Shown: one piece after another, positions 6,731-14,229 of the stretch
Position numbering within the stretch: position 1 is the stretch's first letter
How the letters are laid out: each line of letters starts with the position of its first letter
NCBI GenBank assembly: GCA_038234155.1
Contig: JBBSUT010000013.1
Span: 1-26,516 of the forward strand
DNA: 26,516 nucleotides
Source of the DNA: Novosphingopyxis sp038234155
GTDB taxonomy: Bacteria; Pseudomonadota; Alphaproteobacteria; Sphingomonadales; Sphingomonadaceae
Direction: 5' to 3'
Made by a program: the position numbers and the translations under genes
The notes under the pieces: model-generated
What the model was told of the DNA's origin: nothing
Seen by the model: the letters and a program-made list of their open reading frames with translations, nothing else
Databases searched by the model: none

Positions 6731-8262
6731 CTCTTTTCGGCCGTACATTTGTAGACAAGGAGTTCGTTCGGCTGTGCCGGTAACACAGCATCGATCGCGC
6801 TGCGCATGGCGCTCAGCCGCTGCTGCGCATCGTCCCCAGCATCACAACTGGGCACGTCAAACTGGCCCCGAATACCGCGCGCTCGCTCCATGGCTTCCAT
6901 GCCAAGTAGATAGCGCGCCACGCGATATTCTTCGCGCGTCGGATCGTAGCTGTTGCGCGAGACTGCGCCGTCCTGATTGGGTACGAAGATGCGCGTGAAA
7001 GAGGCGCCATCCTCGCCATATTGCGTGCGCCCGTTGACGCAGCCACCCGCTTCATATCGAAACGGTATTTCGCTTTCGCCCGATATTGTGACGCGGCTGC
7101 GATCGGCATCAAGACGGCAGACGAGTTGACCCGTCAGTCTGGGCGTTGTTTCGCCCGCGGTCTTGGCCGCGATGTTTGGCAATATGATCCGGTCTTCGAT
7201 ATCACCCATCGCCGGGCGGGCGAAATAAACCAGCGTTGCGCCGAGCAAAAGCCCGCCCCCGGCCAGCCCGCCCGCAATCGCCGGATAAGTCTTCCCCTGC
7301 GCATAAAATAAACCGCCAATTCCTGCGCCGACCACGGCCAGCGCCAGCAGCAGCCCGGCCAGCGCCATACCGTCCTCCCGATCGGCTACCACACTAAGTT
7401 CGGCCGTGCGCCGTGCCGCCGTTTCTGCATTGGCGCGCACAGCGGCCGTTTTTTGCTCCTCCCGGTCGATCCGCTCCAGCGCTGCTGCCCGGCGCTCGTC
7501 CTCCTGAGCGGTCAGTTCGGCGACCGATCGGCAGGGCCCAGCGATGGTCTGGAATTTGACCCCGGCCTTGCGCAGGAATGCCGTAATTTCGCGCGCAGAA
7601 ACGGCAAAGAAGAACTCGGCATCATTGCCGCCAGACACCGATCCGAAACTGTTGATTCCAATCACGCGCCCACAGGCATCGACCAGTGGTCCGCCGCTAT
7701 TGCCCGCACCTAGCGGAGCGGTATGGAGGATTGTATCGAACTGCCGCGCCGATCGGCCACCGGATACCGATCCGCGCGTCTTGACCGGTGCCTGCGGACG
7801 AATGATATCCGCCACCTGCAGTCCCTGCGCCTTGTCAACGGTGCTGGGGTAGCCGATCGCAGTCACGTCCATCCCGTCACCGGGCGGACCGGTGTAAATC
7901 GCATCGGGAGTAACGCGCGCTCCGTTCGCCAGCCTGAGCAGCGCCAGATCGTTGCCCGGGCTGTAGGCGATCACCTGCGCGCCGTAGCTCTTTGCCCCTT
8001 CGGATGGCACGACGCCGATCACGATCGATGCATCGCCCCGTGCCGGCTCGACAACATGCGCATTGGTCAGGATCAGGTTCGGCGCGATTGCCACACCCGA
8101 ACCATGGCCAACGTAGAACACCTGTTCCCCATCGCGCGCCACCAATACCACCCGCACAACGCCCCGGCTGGCCGCTGCGATATCGGCAGGATCGGCGGCG
8201 GCCGAGGCGGGCAGAGCGAAGGAAGCGATCGCGGCGAAGAGGAGCAAAATGACACGCATCAT
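6727..8262 (-). CDS. Exported trypsin-like serine protease with coiled coil, two membrane helices and a Cys-containing C-terminal domain
   Basis: With the ATG at 8262 (or 8259) the product of 511 residues begins with a signal peptide (RVILLLFAAIASFALPASA). Residues 30-235 are a chymotrypsin-fold protease with a full triad: H69 in TNAHVV, D105 in GNDLAL, S189 in GAGNSGGPL. Next come a charged Ala/Arg/Glu-rich coiled-coil stretch (about 246-291), two hydrophobic segments (about 299-321 and 326-348), and a C-terminal region of about 160 residues with four or five cysteines that I do not recognise. The two helices would return the tail to the periplasm, which fits disulfides (inference). There is no PDZ domain, so this is not ordinary DegP. 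A start at 8343 is possible but would bury the signal peptide. It is probably co-transcribed with the upstream HExxH peptidase gene; its 3' end overlaps ada. Confidence 0.8.
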   Translation of the reverse strand: MMRVILLLFAAIASFALPASAAADPADIAAASRGVVRVVLVARDGEQVFYVGHGSGVAIAPNLILTNAHVVEPARGDASIVIGVVPSEGAKSYGAQVIAYSPGNDLALLRLANGARVTPDAIYTGPPGDGMDVTAIGYPSTVDKAQGLQVADIIRPQAPVKTRGSVSGGRSARQFDTILHTAPLGAGNSGGPLVDACGRVIGINSFGSVSGGNDAEFFFAVSAREITAFLRKAGVKFQTIAGPCRSVAELTAQEDERRAAALERIDREEQKTAAVRANAETAARRTAELSVVADREDGMALAGLLLALAVVGAGIGGLFYAQGKTYPAIAGGLAGGGLLLGATLVYFARPAMGDIEDRIILPNIAAKTAGETTPRLTGQLVCRLDADRSRVTISGESEIPFRYEAGGCVNGRTQYGEDGASFTRIFVPNQDGAVSRNSYDPTREEYRVARYLLGMEAMERARGIRGQFDVPSCDAGDDAQQRLSAMRSAIDAVLPAQPNELLVYKCTAEKS

Positions 8263-8361
8263 AGCGATGTTGCGCAAAGCTGCGGAGATGACAAGGCGGC
8301 CATCATGCCCGAGCGGCGCGGCGTGCCGCCACGGAGATGTCATTACGTCGATCGGCCGGGG

Positions 8362-9903
8362 TCAATCCTTGTCGTCGTCTTCGCCCTGATCGAGCAGCTG
8401 CGTGATCTTCATCCTTGCGTCGTCGAGCGCGCCCTTCTCGATAGCGACGGCTGCTTCGTTGACCGACTTCTGCCGCTTGTCCGTGCTATGCGCGCTCTGG
8501 CGCAGCGGCGCGATGACCGTGAGTGCGGCATCGGTCCGCTTTTCCTCCACCAGTTGGCGCACCAGCAGCAGCCGCACCTCGGGATCGTAGGGGGCGAGAC
8601 GATAGGCCTCCTCCAGCCCGATTACCGCGCTTTCCGGCGGCGTTTCGTTGCCCTTGCGGTAGGCGACGTAGTTTTGGGCCAGAGCCACGGCGCTGCTTGG
8701 CTCGAGCAGATAGGCGCTTCGGAAATATTTGCGCGCGTCGGCATAGATCGCCGGGTTCTCTTTGGCGCGCTCCATTCGAATTTGGCCCTTATAAGTCATG
8801 GCTTCCGCATTTTCTGCATCGAGCGCGATCAGGCGATCGGCCGCGCGGTCTGCCTCGTCGAAATTCTTGGCATCGAATTCCGCCTCGACCAGTTCCTGTA
8901 GCACCATGATCGAATTGGGATATTGCGCCGCCACGTTGCGCGCAGAGGCGACGACCGAGTCGGCTTCGCGCTTGCGTACGCCGCGTTTGGAGCGGATCAT
9001 GTCGCGCATGATCGCATCCTCGCCGGAATCGAGCTGGCGCACGGCTACCTCAGGCGCTTCGTAGAAGGCCGGCTTGACTTCGATGCCCTGCAGCCGCTTG
9101 CGCAGATAGGACTTCACCTCGCGGCTCAGCTTGTCGAGATCGCCAAAGGCCGTCTGCGCGGCCTCCATGCTTGTCTTGCCGCTGTTGACCAGATCCAGAT
9201 AGGTCTTCAGCTGCCCTTTGCGGGTATCGTCGAACGTCAGATAATGCAGCGTCAGCCAGCCCACGCTGTAGAAATGGCGCTGATCGCCAGGCACGAGATC
9301 TTCGGCCGGCACGAACAGGCGCTTGGCGGGGAAGGGCAGATCATAGAATAACTGCCCCGCGCGGTGATTGGCCGGATTGCCGACGCGAAAGACGCCGTCC
9401 GGCTGGATCTCGATCGTGCCGTACACCTCGGCGAACGCTTCTATATACCAGGCCGGATAGCGGGCCGGAAAATATTGCAGCATGAAATGATGCGCATATT
9501 CGTGAAACAGGACGTTATCCGATTCCAGATCGCTCGGTCCGTCGCTGCGAGTACCTAACGATCGGAGGTCGCGGGTCCGTTCCGCCGGCACGAACGCCAC
9601 GGATCCGCTGCTGCGCGGAATATAGAAGCCTGCGACGCCGCGGCTGGATATGAGCGCGCCGATATCGTCGGTATCGCCGAAGCGAAACACGGTGACGGGC
9701 ACGCTGGGCTTATCGTCCGGGCTGACATTCTGAAGCACCCGCATGGCCATATCCACGCGCTCCAGCTCTGTGGCCAGCGCCTTGGCGTCCGTGCTCTTGC
9801 CTTCCGAATATATAGTGAAATGATCGGTCTTGGCTTCCCACCATTCCGCCTGCGCCGGACCGGCAATGGCGGCCGCGGCCAATAAAAGCATCTTCAAAGG
9901 CAT
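8362..9903 (-). CDS. Secreted HExxH (gluzincin-like) peptidase with TPR repeats
   Basis: This 513-residue protein has a clear signal peptide (MLLLAAAAIAGPAQA, cleavage near residue 19). After WWEAKTDHFTIYSEG, which resembles DUF1570-type peptidases, it has the zinc-binding motif HEYAH at residues 134-138 and WYIEAFAEVYG, where E155 is the probable third ligand, as in the peptidase MA (gluzincin) clan. The C-terminal half is helical and repetitive, with TPR-like pairs such as NFDEADRAADRLIALDAENAEAMTYKGQI, and ends in an acidic tail. The substrate is unknown. A strong GGAGG lies 6 bases upstream of the ATG. It sits between priA and the trypsin-like protease gene on the same strand, suggesting an exported two-protease unit. 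Confidence 0.83.
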   Translation of the reverse strand: MPLKMLLLAAAAIAGPAQAEWWEAKTDHFTIYSEGKSTDAKALATELERVDMAMRVLQNVSPDDKPSVPVTVFRFGDTDDIGALISSRGVAGFYIPRSSGSVAFVPAERTRDLRSLGTRSDGPSDLESDNVLFHEYAHHFMLQYFPARYPAWYIEAFAEVYGTIEIQPDGVFRVGNPANHRAGQLFYDLPFPAKRLFVPAEDLVPGDQRHFYSVGWLTLHYLTFDDTRKGQLKTYLDLVNSGKTSMEAAQTAFGDLDKLSREVKSYLRKRLQGIEVKPAFYEAPEVAVRQLDSGEDAIMRDMIRSKRGVRKREADSVVASARNVAAQYPNSIMVLQELVEAEFDAKNFDEADRAADRLIALDAENAEAMTYKGQIRMERAKENPAIYADARKYFRSAYLLEPSSAVALAQNYVAYRKGNETPPESAVIGLEEAYRLAPYDPEVRLLLVRQLVEEKRTDAALTVIAPLRQSAHSTDKRQKSVNEAAVAIEKGALDDARMKITQLLDQGEDDDKD

Positions 9904-9992
9904 GTCTTTCCTCCCAACCCTTCGTTCCCGGCGGTAAGACTAACGCGGTGGCGCGGCTTGTGAAGCCCCTTCATCGAACGCCCTTCGCACGC

Positions 9993-10030
9993 AGCCGCTT
10001 TCCCAGTTCCAAACTTGGCATAAAGCGGCT
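9993..10030 (-). terminator. Long stem-loop just after priA
   Basis: AGCCGCTTT (9993-10001) and AAAGCGGCT (10022-10030) form a perfect 9-bp stem. Inside it CCAGTT / AACTTGG can pair further with one bulge. It lies 4 bases beyond the priA stop codon, before the peptidase gene. There is no T run after it on the minus strand, so it may be a processing or stability hairpin, or a terminator that does not follow the intrinsic consensus. Confidence 0.55.
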
Positions 10031-10034
10031 CCCA

Positions 10035-12200
10035 TCACAGAAAACTGTATGGATCTACGTCGACCGTCACGCGCACGCCGCGCGGCCAGTCGAGCTTGCC
10101 GAGCCATTCCCGCAACGCGTCTTGCAAGGGAGCGGAGCGGCGCGCGTGGACGAGGAGGCGCTGGCGATGGCGGCCGCGCAGCATGGCGAGCGGGGCTGGG
10201 GCGGGGCCATAGACGACTGCGTCCGGCATGTCGGGCGCGCCGGCTTTGATGATCCGCGCAGTTTCGGCCGCCTCGCTTTGGTCTTCAGACGAGACGATAA
10301 TGGCCGCCAATCGGCCAAAGGGCGGGGCCCCTGCATGGCGGCGCGCCGCCGTCTCGGCGTCATAAAAAGCGTCGCGTTCACCAGCCACAAGCGCCTCGAT
10401 CACTGCATGGCCGGGACTGCGCGTCTGCACGATCACCGTGCCCGGCTTTTCAGCCCGGCCGGCACGGCCAGCAACCTGAGCGATCTGCTGAAACGTGCGC
10501 TCTGCCGCGCGCAGATCGCCGCCCTCCAGCCCCAGATCGGCATCAATGACGCCCACCAAGGTGAGATTGGGGAAATGATAGCCCTTGGTCACCAACTGCG
10601 TTCCTACGATGATATCGATCGCTCCCGTCTCCACCCGGGCCACAAATTCGGCGGCATGAGCGGGATTGGAGATGGTGTCCGATGTTGCAACGACAGTGCG
10701 GGCTTCTGGGAACAGCGACTGCACTTCCTCGCATATGCGCTCCACGCCGGGTCCGCAGGCGACCAGGCTGTCGGCCTCGCCGCAATCGGGGCATGTCTTC
10801 GGTAATTTTTCCAGATGCCCGCAGTGGTGACAGGCCAGGCGGCGCATCAGTCGGTGCTCGACCATCCAGCTGGTACAATTCGGGCACTGGATCCGATGTC
10901 CGCAGTGGCGGCACAGCGTGAGCGGAGCATAGCCGCGGCGGTTGAGGAACAGCAGCGACTGTTCACCGCGTTCCAGTCGTTCCTCGATCGCACGGATCAG
11001 CGTGGGCGCGATCCAGCGGCCGCGTTCGGGGGGATCCTTTAACAGATCCAGCGACCGGATGTCGGGCAGACGCGCCCTGCCGTAGCGCGAAGGGATCACG
11101 AGTTGCTCGTAGCGCCCGATCTCCGCCATGTGCCGCGATTCCAGTGCGGGCGTGGCGGATGCCAGGATAACCGGCAGGCCTTCCATCAGCCCGCGCATGA
11201 CCGCCACATCCCGCGCATGATAGCGCACGCCGTCTTCCTGCTTGAAACTGGTTTCGTGCGCCTCATCCACGATGATACAGCCAAGACTGGCATAGGGCAG
11301 GAACAAGGCTGATCGCGCGCCGACCACCACCTGCGCGCTGCCGTCCGCTATGCCGCGATAGGTGCGGCGGCGCTGGGTGGAGCGCATCGAGCTGTGCCAC
11401 AGCGCGGGCTCGGTGCCAAAGCGTGCCTTGAACCGTTTGAGAAAAGCCTGCGTCAGCGCAATCTCGGGCAGCAGCACCAGCACTTGGCGGCCGAGCCGCA
11501 GCGCCTCGGCCACTGCTTCGAAATAGACCTCAGTTTTGCCGGAACCGGTTACGCCGTCCAGCAGGATCGGCGCAAAGGCGCGTGCGCAGACGGCCGCGCG
11601 TAGCCGGGTGGCAGCGGTCGCCTGTTCCTCGGTCAGATCGACCTGCACGAACGCCGGATCGAGCGGCATGAAGGGCGCGTCGCCGCTGACCTCCACGGCT
11701 TCGAACGATCCGGCCTTGATCAGGCCGCGGATCACCGCATCGGTCACACCCGCCTTCGCCGCCAGTTCGCGCACGAGCCCCTGTTCACCGTCCAGTCTTT
11801 CCAGCGCCTGCTCGCGCTGGGGAGTCATGCGCGGCGGGGCAATTCCGGTGCCGCGATATTCAATCACTGTGCCGCCAGGGCCGAGCGCCGAACTGCTGGG
11901 CAGGATCATGCGCAGCACGGCGGCCAATGGACTGAGATAATAATCCGCCGTCCATTCGGCCAAGCGCCGCAACTCTGGACGGATGGGCGGTGTGTCAGTC
12001 ACATTCAGGATATTGCGAAGTCGGTTGTCGCCCACCGCGTCGACATCAAATTTGTCTTCCTCCCATATAACGCCGACCAGCTTGCGCGGGCCGAGCGGCA
12101 CCTCGACAACCGATCCGTGCGCCACCGCCATGCCGTGCGGCACGCGGTAGTCGAGCGGGCCTACCGCGGCGGTGCGCAGGAGAACGCGGGCGCGGTTCAT
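10035..12200 (-). CDS. priA: Primosomal protein N' (replication restart helicase PriA)
   Basis: This 721-residue superfamily 2 helicase recognises stalled forks and reloads the replisome. The N-terminal 3'-DNA-binding domain begins RARVLLRTAAVGPLDYRVP. The Walker A motif GVTGSGKT is at 216-223 and DEAH at 312-315. Eight zinc ligands are present: C430, C433, C439, C442, C457, C460, C470 and C473 (CRHCGHRIQCPNC, CHHCGH, CPDCGE). The helicase C-terminal lobe contains GTQLVTKGYHFPNLTLVGV and QVAGRAGRAEKPG. The ATG at 12200 starts the conserved domain; a longer frame to 12344 has no family similarity. A nearby position of priA and the atpHAGDC operon is common in alphaproteobacteria. Confidence 0.97.
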   Translation of the reverse strand: MNRARVLLRTAAVGPLDYRVPHGMAVAHGSVVEVPLGPRKLVGVIWEEDKFDVDAVGDNRLRNILNVTDTPPIRPELRRLAEWTADYYLSPLAAVLRMILPSSSALGPGGTVIEYRGTGIAPPRMTPQREQALERLDGEQGLVRELAAKAGVTDAVIRGLIKAGSFEAVEVSGDAPFMPLDPAFVQVDLTEEQATAATRLRAAVCARAFAPILLDGVTGSGKTEVYFEAVAEALRLGRQVLVLLPEIALTQAFLKRFKARFGTEPALWHSSMRSTQRRRTYRGIADGSAQVVVGARSALFLPYASLGCIIVDEAHETSFKQEDGVRYHARDVAVMRGLMEGLPVILASATPALESRHMAEIGRYEQLVIPSRYGRARLPDIRSLDLLKDPPERGRWIAPTLIRAIEERLERGEQSLLFLNRRGYAPLTLCRHCGHRIQCPNCTSWMVEHRLMRRLACHHCGHLEKLPKTCPDCGEADSLVACGPGVERICEEVQSLFPEARTVVATSDTISNPAHAAEFVARVETGAIDIIVGTQLVTKGYHFPNLTLVGVIDADLGLEGGDLRAAERTFQQIAQVAGRAGRAEKPGTVIVQTRSPGHAVIEALVAGERDAFYDAETAARRHAGAPPFGRLAAIIVSSEDQSEAAETARIIKAGAPDMPDAVVYGPAPAPLAMLRGRHRQRLLVHARRSAPLQDALREWLGKLDWPRGVRVTVDVDPYSFL

Positions 12201-12617
12201 TGGCCGCTTCTTACAGAGCTGGATATGATTGGTAAAATGCTGAACGGCACGCAGACTGAAAGTTCGCACGCTTGCCGTTGCACCGAGCGCGACCTGCCAG
12301 TGCTGCGCGTTTTTTCGGCAACGAAGGAAAGGGTGGAGGGGCAAGGTAATGGCAAGCGCACGTATGTGTTATAGTCGCTCAGGGCTGCGCAGGACAGTGG
12401 TCGGCATTGTGGGTGGCCAGCATTATGCGAACGCACGCACGGGATATTGCGCGTTGATGTCTCGCAGGCACGTCGCAGAGGTTATCGACGGCGCATCAAT
12501 TCCGGTCCGGTGCGCATAAGAATTGTGAACAATCGGGCGCATCGTTTCGGAACCGTCCATGCCTTAACGGGTTAGGTCCTCGTTACGCAATTTCAGTTTT
12601 GATCCGGAGTATTGACC
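12201..12617. other. Intergenic region between priA and the small lipoprotein gene
   Basis: No credible coding region is seen in these 417 bases; short open frames lack known motifs and binding sites. There is a long-range perfect 8-bp inverted repeat, CGCTTGCC (12269-12276) / GGCAAGCG (12351-12358), with GTTGC (12277-12281) / GCAAC (12318-12322) nested inside, which could be a folded RNA or chance. A TATGTGTTATAGT stretch at 12363-12375 resembles an extended -10. GCGCAT occurs three times at 12491-12543. Promoters for priA (leftward) and the lipoprotein gene (rightward) must lie here. Confidence 0.4.
12522..12533. promoter_or_regulatory. Palindrome upstream of the lipoprotein gene
   Basis: ATTGT-GA-ACAAT is a perfect 5-bp inverted repeat with a 2-base centre, about 85 bases before the lipoprotein ATG and flanked on both sides by GCGCAT. 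It could be an operator, but no regulator is recognised and its length is short. Confidence 0.25.
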
Positions 12618-12914
12618 ATGATTAACTTCAACAAAGCACTTCTTCCCGCCGCCGTGCTGATGGCGGTGCCGCTGGCTGGCTGCGCCGACAACTATCTGGC
12701 CGAAGGTGCCGGCGCGGGCGGTCTGCTTGGCGCAGGCGTAGCAGCCGTGACGGGCGGAGATCTGGTAACTGGGGCCGCCGTGGGCGCGGCGGCAGGCGCC
12801 GCTGCCGGTTATTTCATCGACAAGGACAACCGCTGCAACGGCTATGACAATCGTGGCCGCCTCGACGACGATTGCTACGGCACGCGCGGATATCCGGCCC
12901 GCCGTCCCTACTGA
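12618..12914 (+). CDS. Small glycine-zipper lipoprotein
   Basis: This 98-residue protein begins with a lipoprotein signal ending in LAGC, with C22 as the lipidated residue. The mature part has a glycine/alanine-rich stretch (GAGAGGLLGAGVAAVTGG, then GAAVGAAAGAAAGYFID) of the glycine-zipper type, followed by a polar tail with two further cysteines and an Arg/Pro-rich end. Such proteins sit at the outer membrane and are often linked to envelope stress, but the role of this one is unknown. ATG at 12618 is chosen over a TTG at 12612 because GGAG lies 8 bases before the ATG. It appears to be a single-gene unit. Confidence 0.85.
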   Translation: MINFNKALLPAAVLMAVPLAGCADNYLAEGAGAGGLLGAGVAAVTGGDLVTGAAVGAAAGAAAGYFIDKDNRCNGYDNRGRLDDDCYGTRGYPARRPY

Positions 12915-12930
12915 TCCAATTCAGGCCCGA

Positions 12931-12973
12931 ATATCCATGGGTGCTACGCGAAGAGCGGCGCGCCCATGGATAT
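12931..12973. terminator. Perfect inverted repeat between convergent genes
   Basis: ATATCCATGGG (12931-12941) and CCCATGGATAT (12963-12973) form an 11-bp stem with a 21-base loop. It lies between the rightward lipoprotein gene (stop at 12914) and the leftward HExxH gene (stop at 12998). The position suits a bidirectional terminator, but no T run follows on either strand. Confidence 0.5.
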
Positions 12974-12997
12974 GAGTCGGCGCGACAGCACGAAACT

Positions 12998-13486
12998 TCA
13001 ACCTGTCTTGAATGGCAGCACTCCGTCATATTGCGCCAGCGGCGGTGCGCCTGGCACCTTGGCACCGGCGCGCAGCAGGAAGACGTGTTTTACGATTTCG
13101 GCCTGCTGCTCCAGCCCGTATTGCCGCAGCCGCCATCCCGGCTTCAGGCTGTAGTCGTAGCGGCAGAAGGGGCGGCGTTTCAGCGGCAGGAAGATGCCGG
13201 ACTGATGCTGCCAGACATGGGTCATTTCGTGGATGAAAAGTCCCTGCAGATGCAGCGGAGTCTGGCAGAAATCTCTGCAGAACAGATTGCCGCCCGGATG
13301 GAACCACAGATGACCATTGGGCGCCATGGTAACGTTTTTCGGCTGGAACGGAAAATATTTGCGATTGTGGATTCGCACCGGCGCATAGTTTATCGCATCG
13401 CCGAATATGCTGGCGCAGATATTCCGCTCGCCATCGGTCAGCGCGCGGCCGCAGGAGTGTGGACCGAACAGGACCGCGCGGATCAG
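12998..13486 (-). CDS. HExxH 'vgr-related' protein, probable non-ATG start
   Basis: The conserved reading frame contains LTDGERNICASIFGDAI, VRIHNRKYFPFQPKNVTMAP and IHEMTHVWQHQ, with the zinc-site pattern H86-E-M-T-H90. This resembles small proteins annotated as vgr-related in sphingomonads; enzymatic activity is not established. The first GTG (13378) would cut off the conserved FGDAINY region, and there is no ATG, GTG or TTG upstream in frame. A CTG at 13484-13486 overlaps the TGA of the copper chaperone gene (CTGA), giving 162 residues. I infer translational coupling from that codon; the exact start is uncertain. No Shine-Dalgarno sequence is evident. Confidence 0.68.
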   Translation of the reverse strand: MIRAVLFGPHSCGRALTDGERNICASIFGDAINYAPVRIHNRKYFPFQPKNVTMAPNGHLWFHPGGNLFCRDFCQTPLHLQGLFIHEMTHVWQHQSGIFLPLKRRPFCRYDYSLKPGWRLRQYGLEQQAEIVKHVFLLRAGAKVPGAPPLAQYDGVLPFKTG

Positions 13487-14049
13487 ATGGCGGCGGGCGC
13501 GGCGGTTGCCCCGCCGGGCTGCGCGCGGGCGGGCACGGAGGCGGGTGCTGGCTGGCCGGCCTTGCCGCCCATGTCCATATCCTTAAAGCCGTCTGTGATC
13601 GGCACTCCCCCCATCGCCTCGATCGGCGCGGTGACCGCGATCCGTTCGCCACTGCCGAAGACGAAGATGAGGTTCACCTCATTCAGTCGCCGCGCCGGCA
13701 AATTGATGCCATAGAGCATCACATGCCGGCTACCCGGCGCAAAGTCTGTGTCTTCTTTGGCGGGAACGGAAACGCGGAGCAGCGGCTTCATCGCAGTGAC
13801 GCCGGTTCGCGGATCTCGCACGGTTTCATGCATTGCCACGCGCACAACTGACGCGCTCAACACATCCTCGAGCGTGGTTGCCTCCGGACCGCCCTGTATA
13901 GAAAAATAGAGCGCCGAGGGATTGTCTTCTATCGGGCTAAGCTTGACCACCGCATCGTGCACCGCGAGGACGTGCCCCTGCCCGCAGGCGGACAGCGCGG
14001 CGAGGGCCGATAGCGGCAGAAGGCAGCCGATTAAACGCTTGCGAAACAT
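13483..14049 (-). CDS. PCu(A)C periplasmic copper chaperone (lipoprotein)
   Basis: This 188-residue protein delivers Cu(I) to cytochrome oxidase or holds copper in the periplasm (family role). The N-terminus is a lipoprotein signal with LSAC (C22 lipidated). The copper site follows the family pattern: M73-H74, M87 and, exactly 21 residues later, H109-V-M111. The C-terminal tail (after MDMGGKAG) is rich in Pro/Ala and probably disordered. No cytochrome oxidase gene lies nearby. It is divergent from dnaK, sharing a 180-base regulatory region, and its stop codon overlaps the likely start of the HExxH gene. Confidence 0.9.
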   Translation of the reverse strand: MFRKRLIGCLLPLSALAALSACGQGHVLAVHDAVVKLSPIEDNPSALYFSIQGGPEATTLEDVLSASVVRVAMHETVRDPRTGVTAMKPLLRVSVPAKEDTDFAPGSRHVMLYGINLPARRLNEVNLIFVFGSGERIAVTAPIEAMGGVPITDGFKDMDMGGKAGQPAPASVPARAQPGGATAAPAAI

Positions 14050-14118
14050 AGTTTTCCCTTAGGGCTTACGGTGTTTCCAGCCTTGCGGCGAACCCCACTT
14101 ACCTAATGGCCGGTCCGT

Positions 14119-14146
14119 CTTGTGCCAAGCGAATTGGCACCTATAT
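14119..14146 (+). promoter_or_regulatory. RpoH (sigma-32) promoter of dnaK
   Basis: CTTG (14119-14122), a 17-base spacer and CCTATAT (14140-14146) match the alphaproteobacterial heat-shock promoter pattern closely and lie about 80 bases before the dnaK ATG. The spacer itself is the perfect palindrome TGCCAA-GCGAA-TTGGCA. No CIRCE (TTAGCACTC-N9-GAGTGCTAA) is present. Confidence 0.82.
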
Positions 14147-14229
14147 CGCGTTTCAGAGGGAGATTGGTTCGATTCCGTAACGGGTCGGGCCGAGATCCCA
14201 CCAACTGTCGAGCACTTCGAGGGACAAAG

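Noticed and set aside
7723..8901. 392-codon plus-strand frame across the protease and peptidase genes
   Set aside because: It spans two oppositely oriented genes with signal peptides and full catalytic motifs; a shadow frame.
14135..14150. TGGCAC... as a sigma-54 (-24/-12) promoter before dnaK
   Set aside because: The GC/TTGC element is not at the required distance, and the RpoH pattern explains the site better.
14050..14229. CIRCE/HrcA operator upstream of dnaK
   Set aside because: No TTAGCACTC-N9-GAGTGCTAA or close variant is present.
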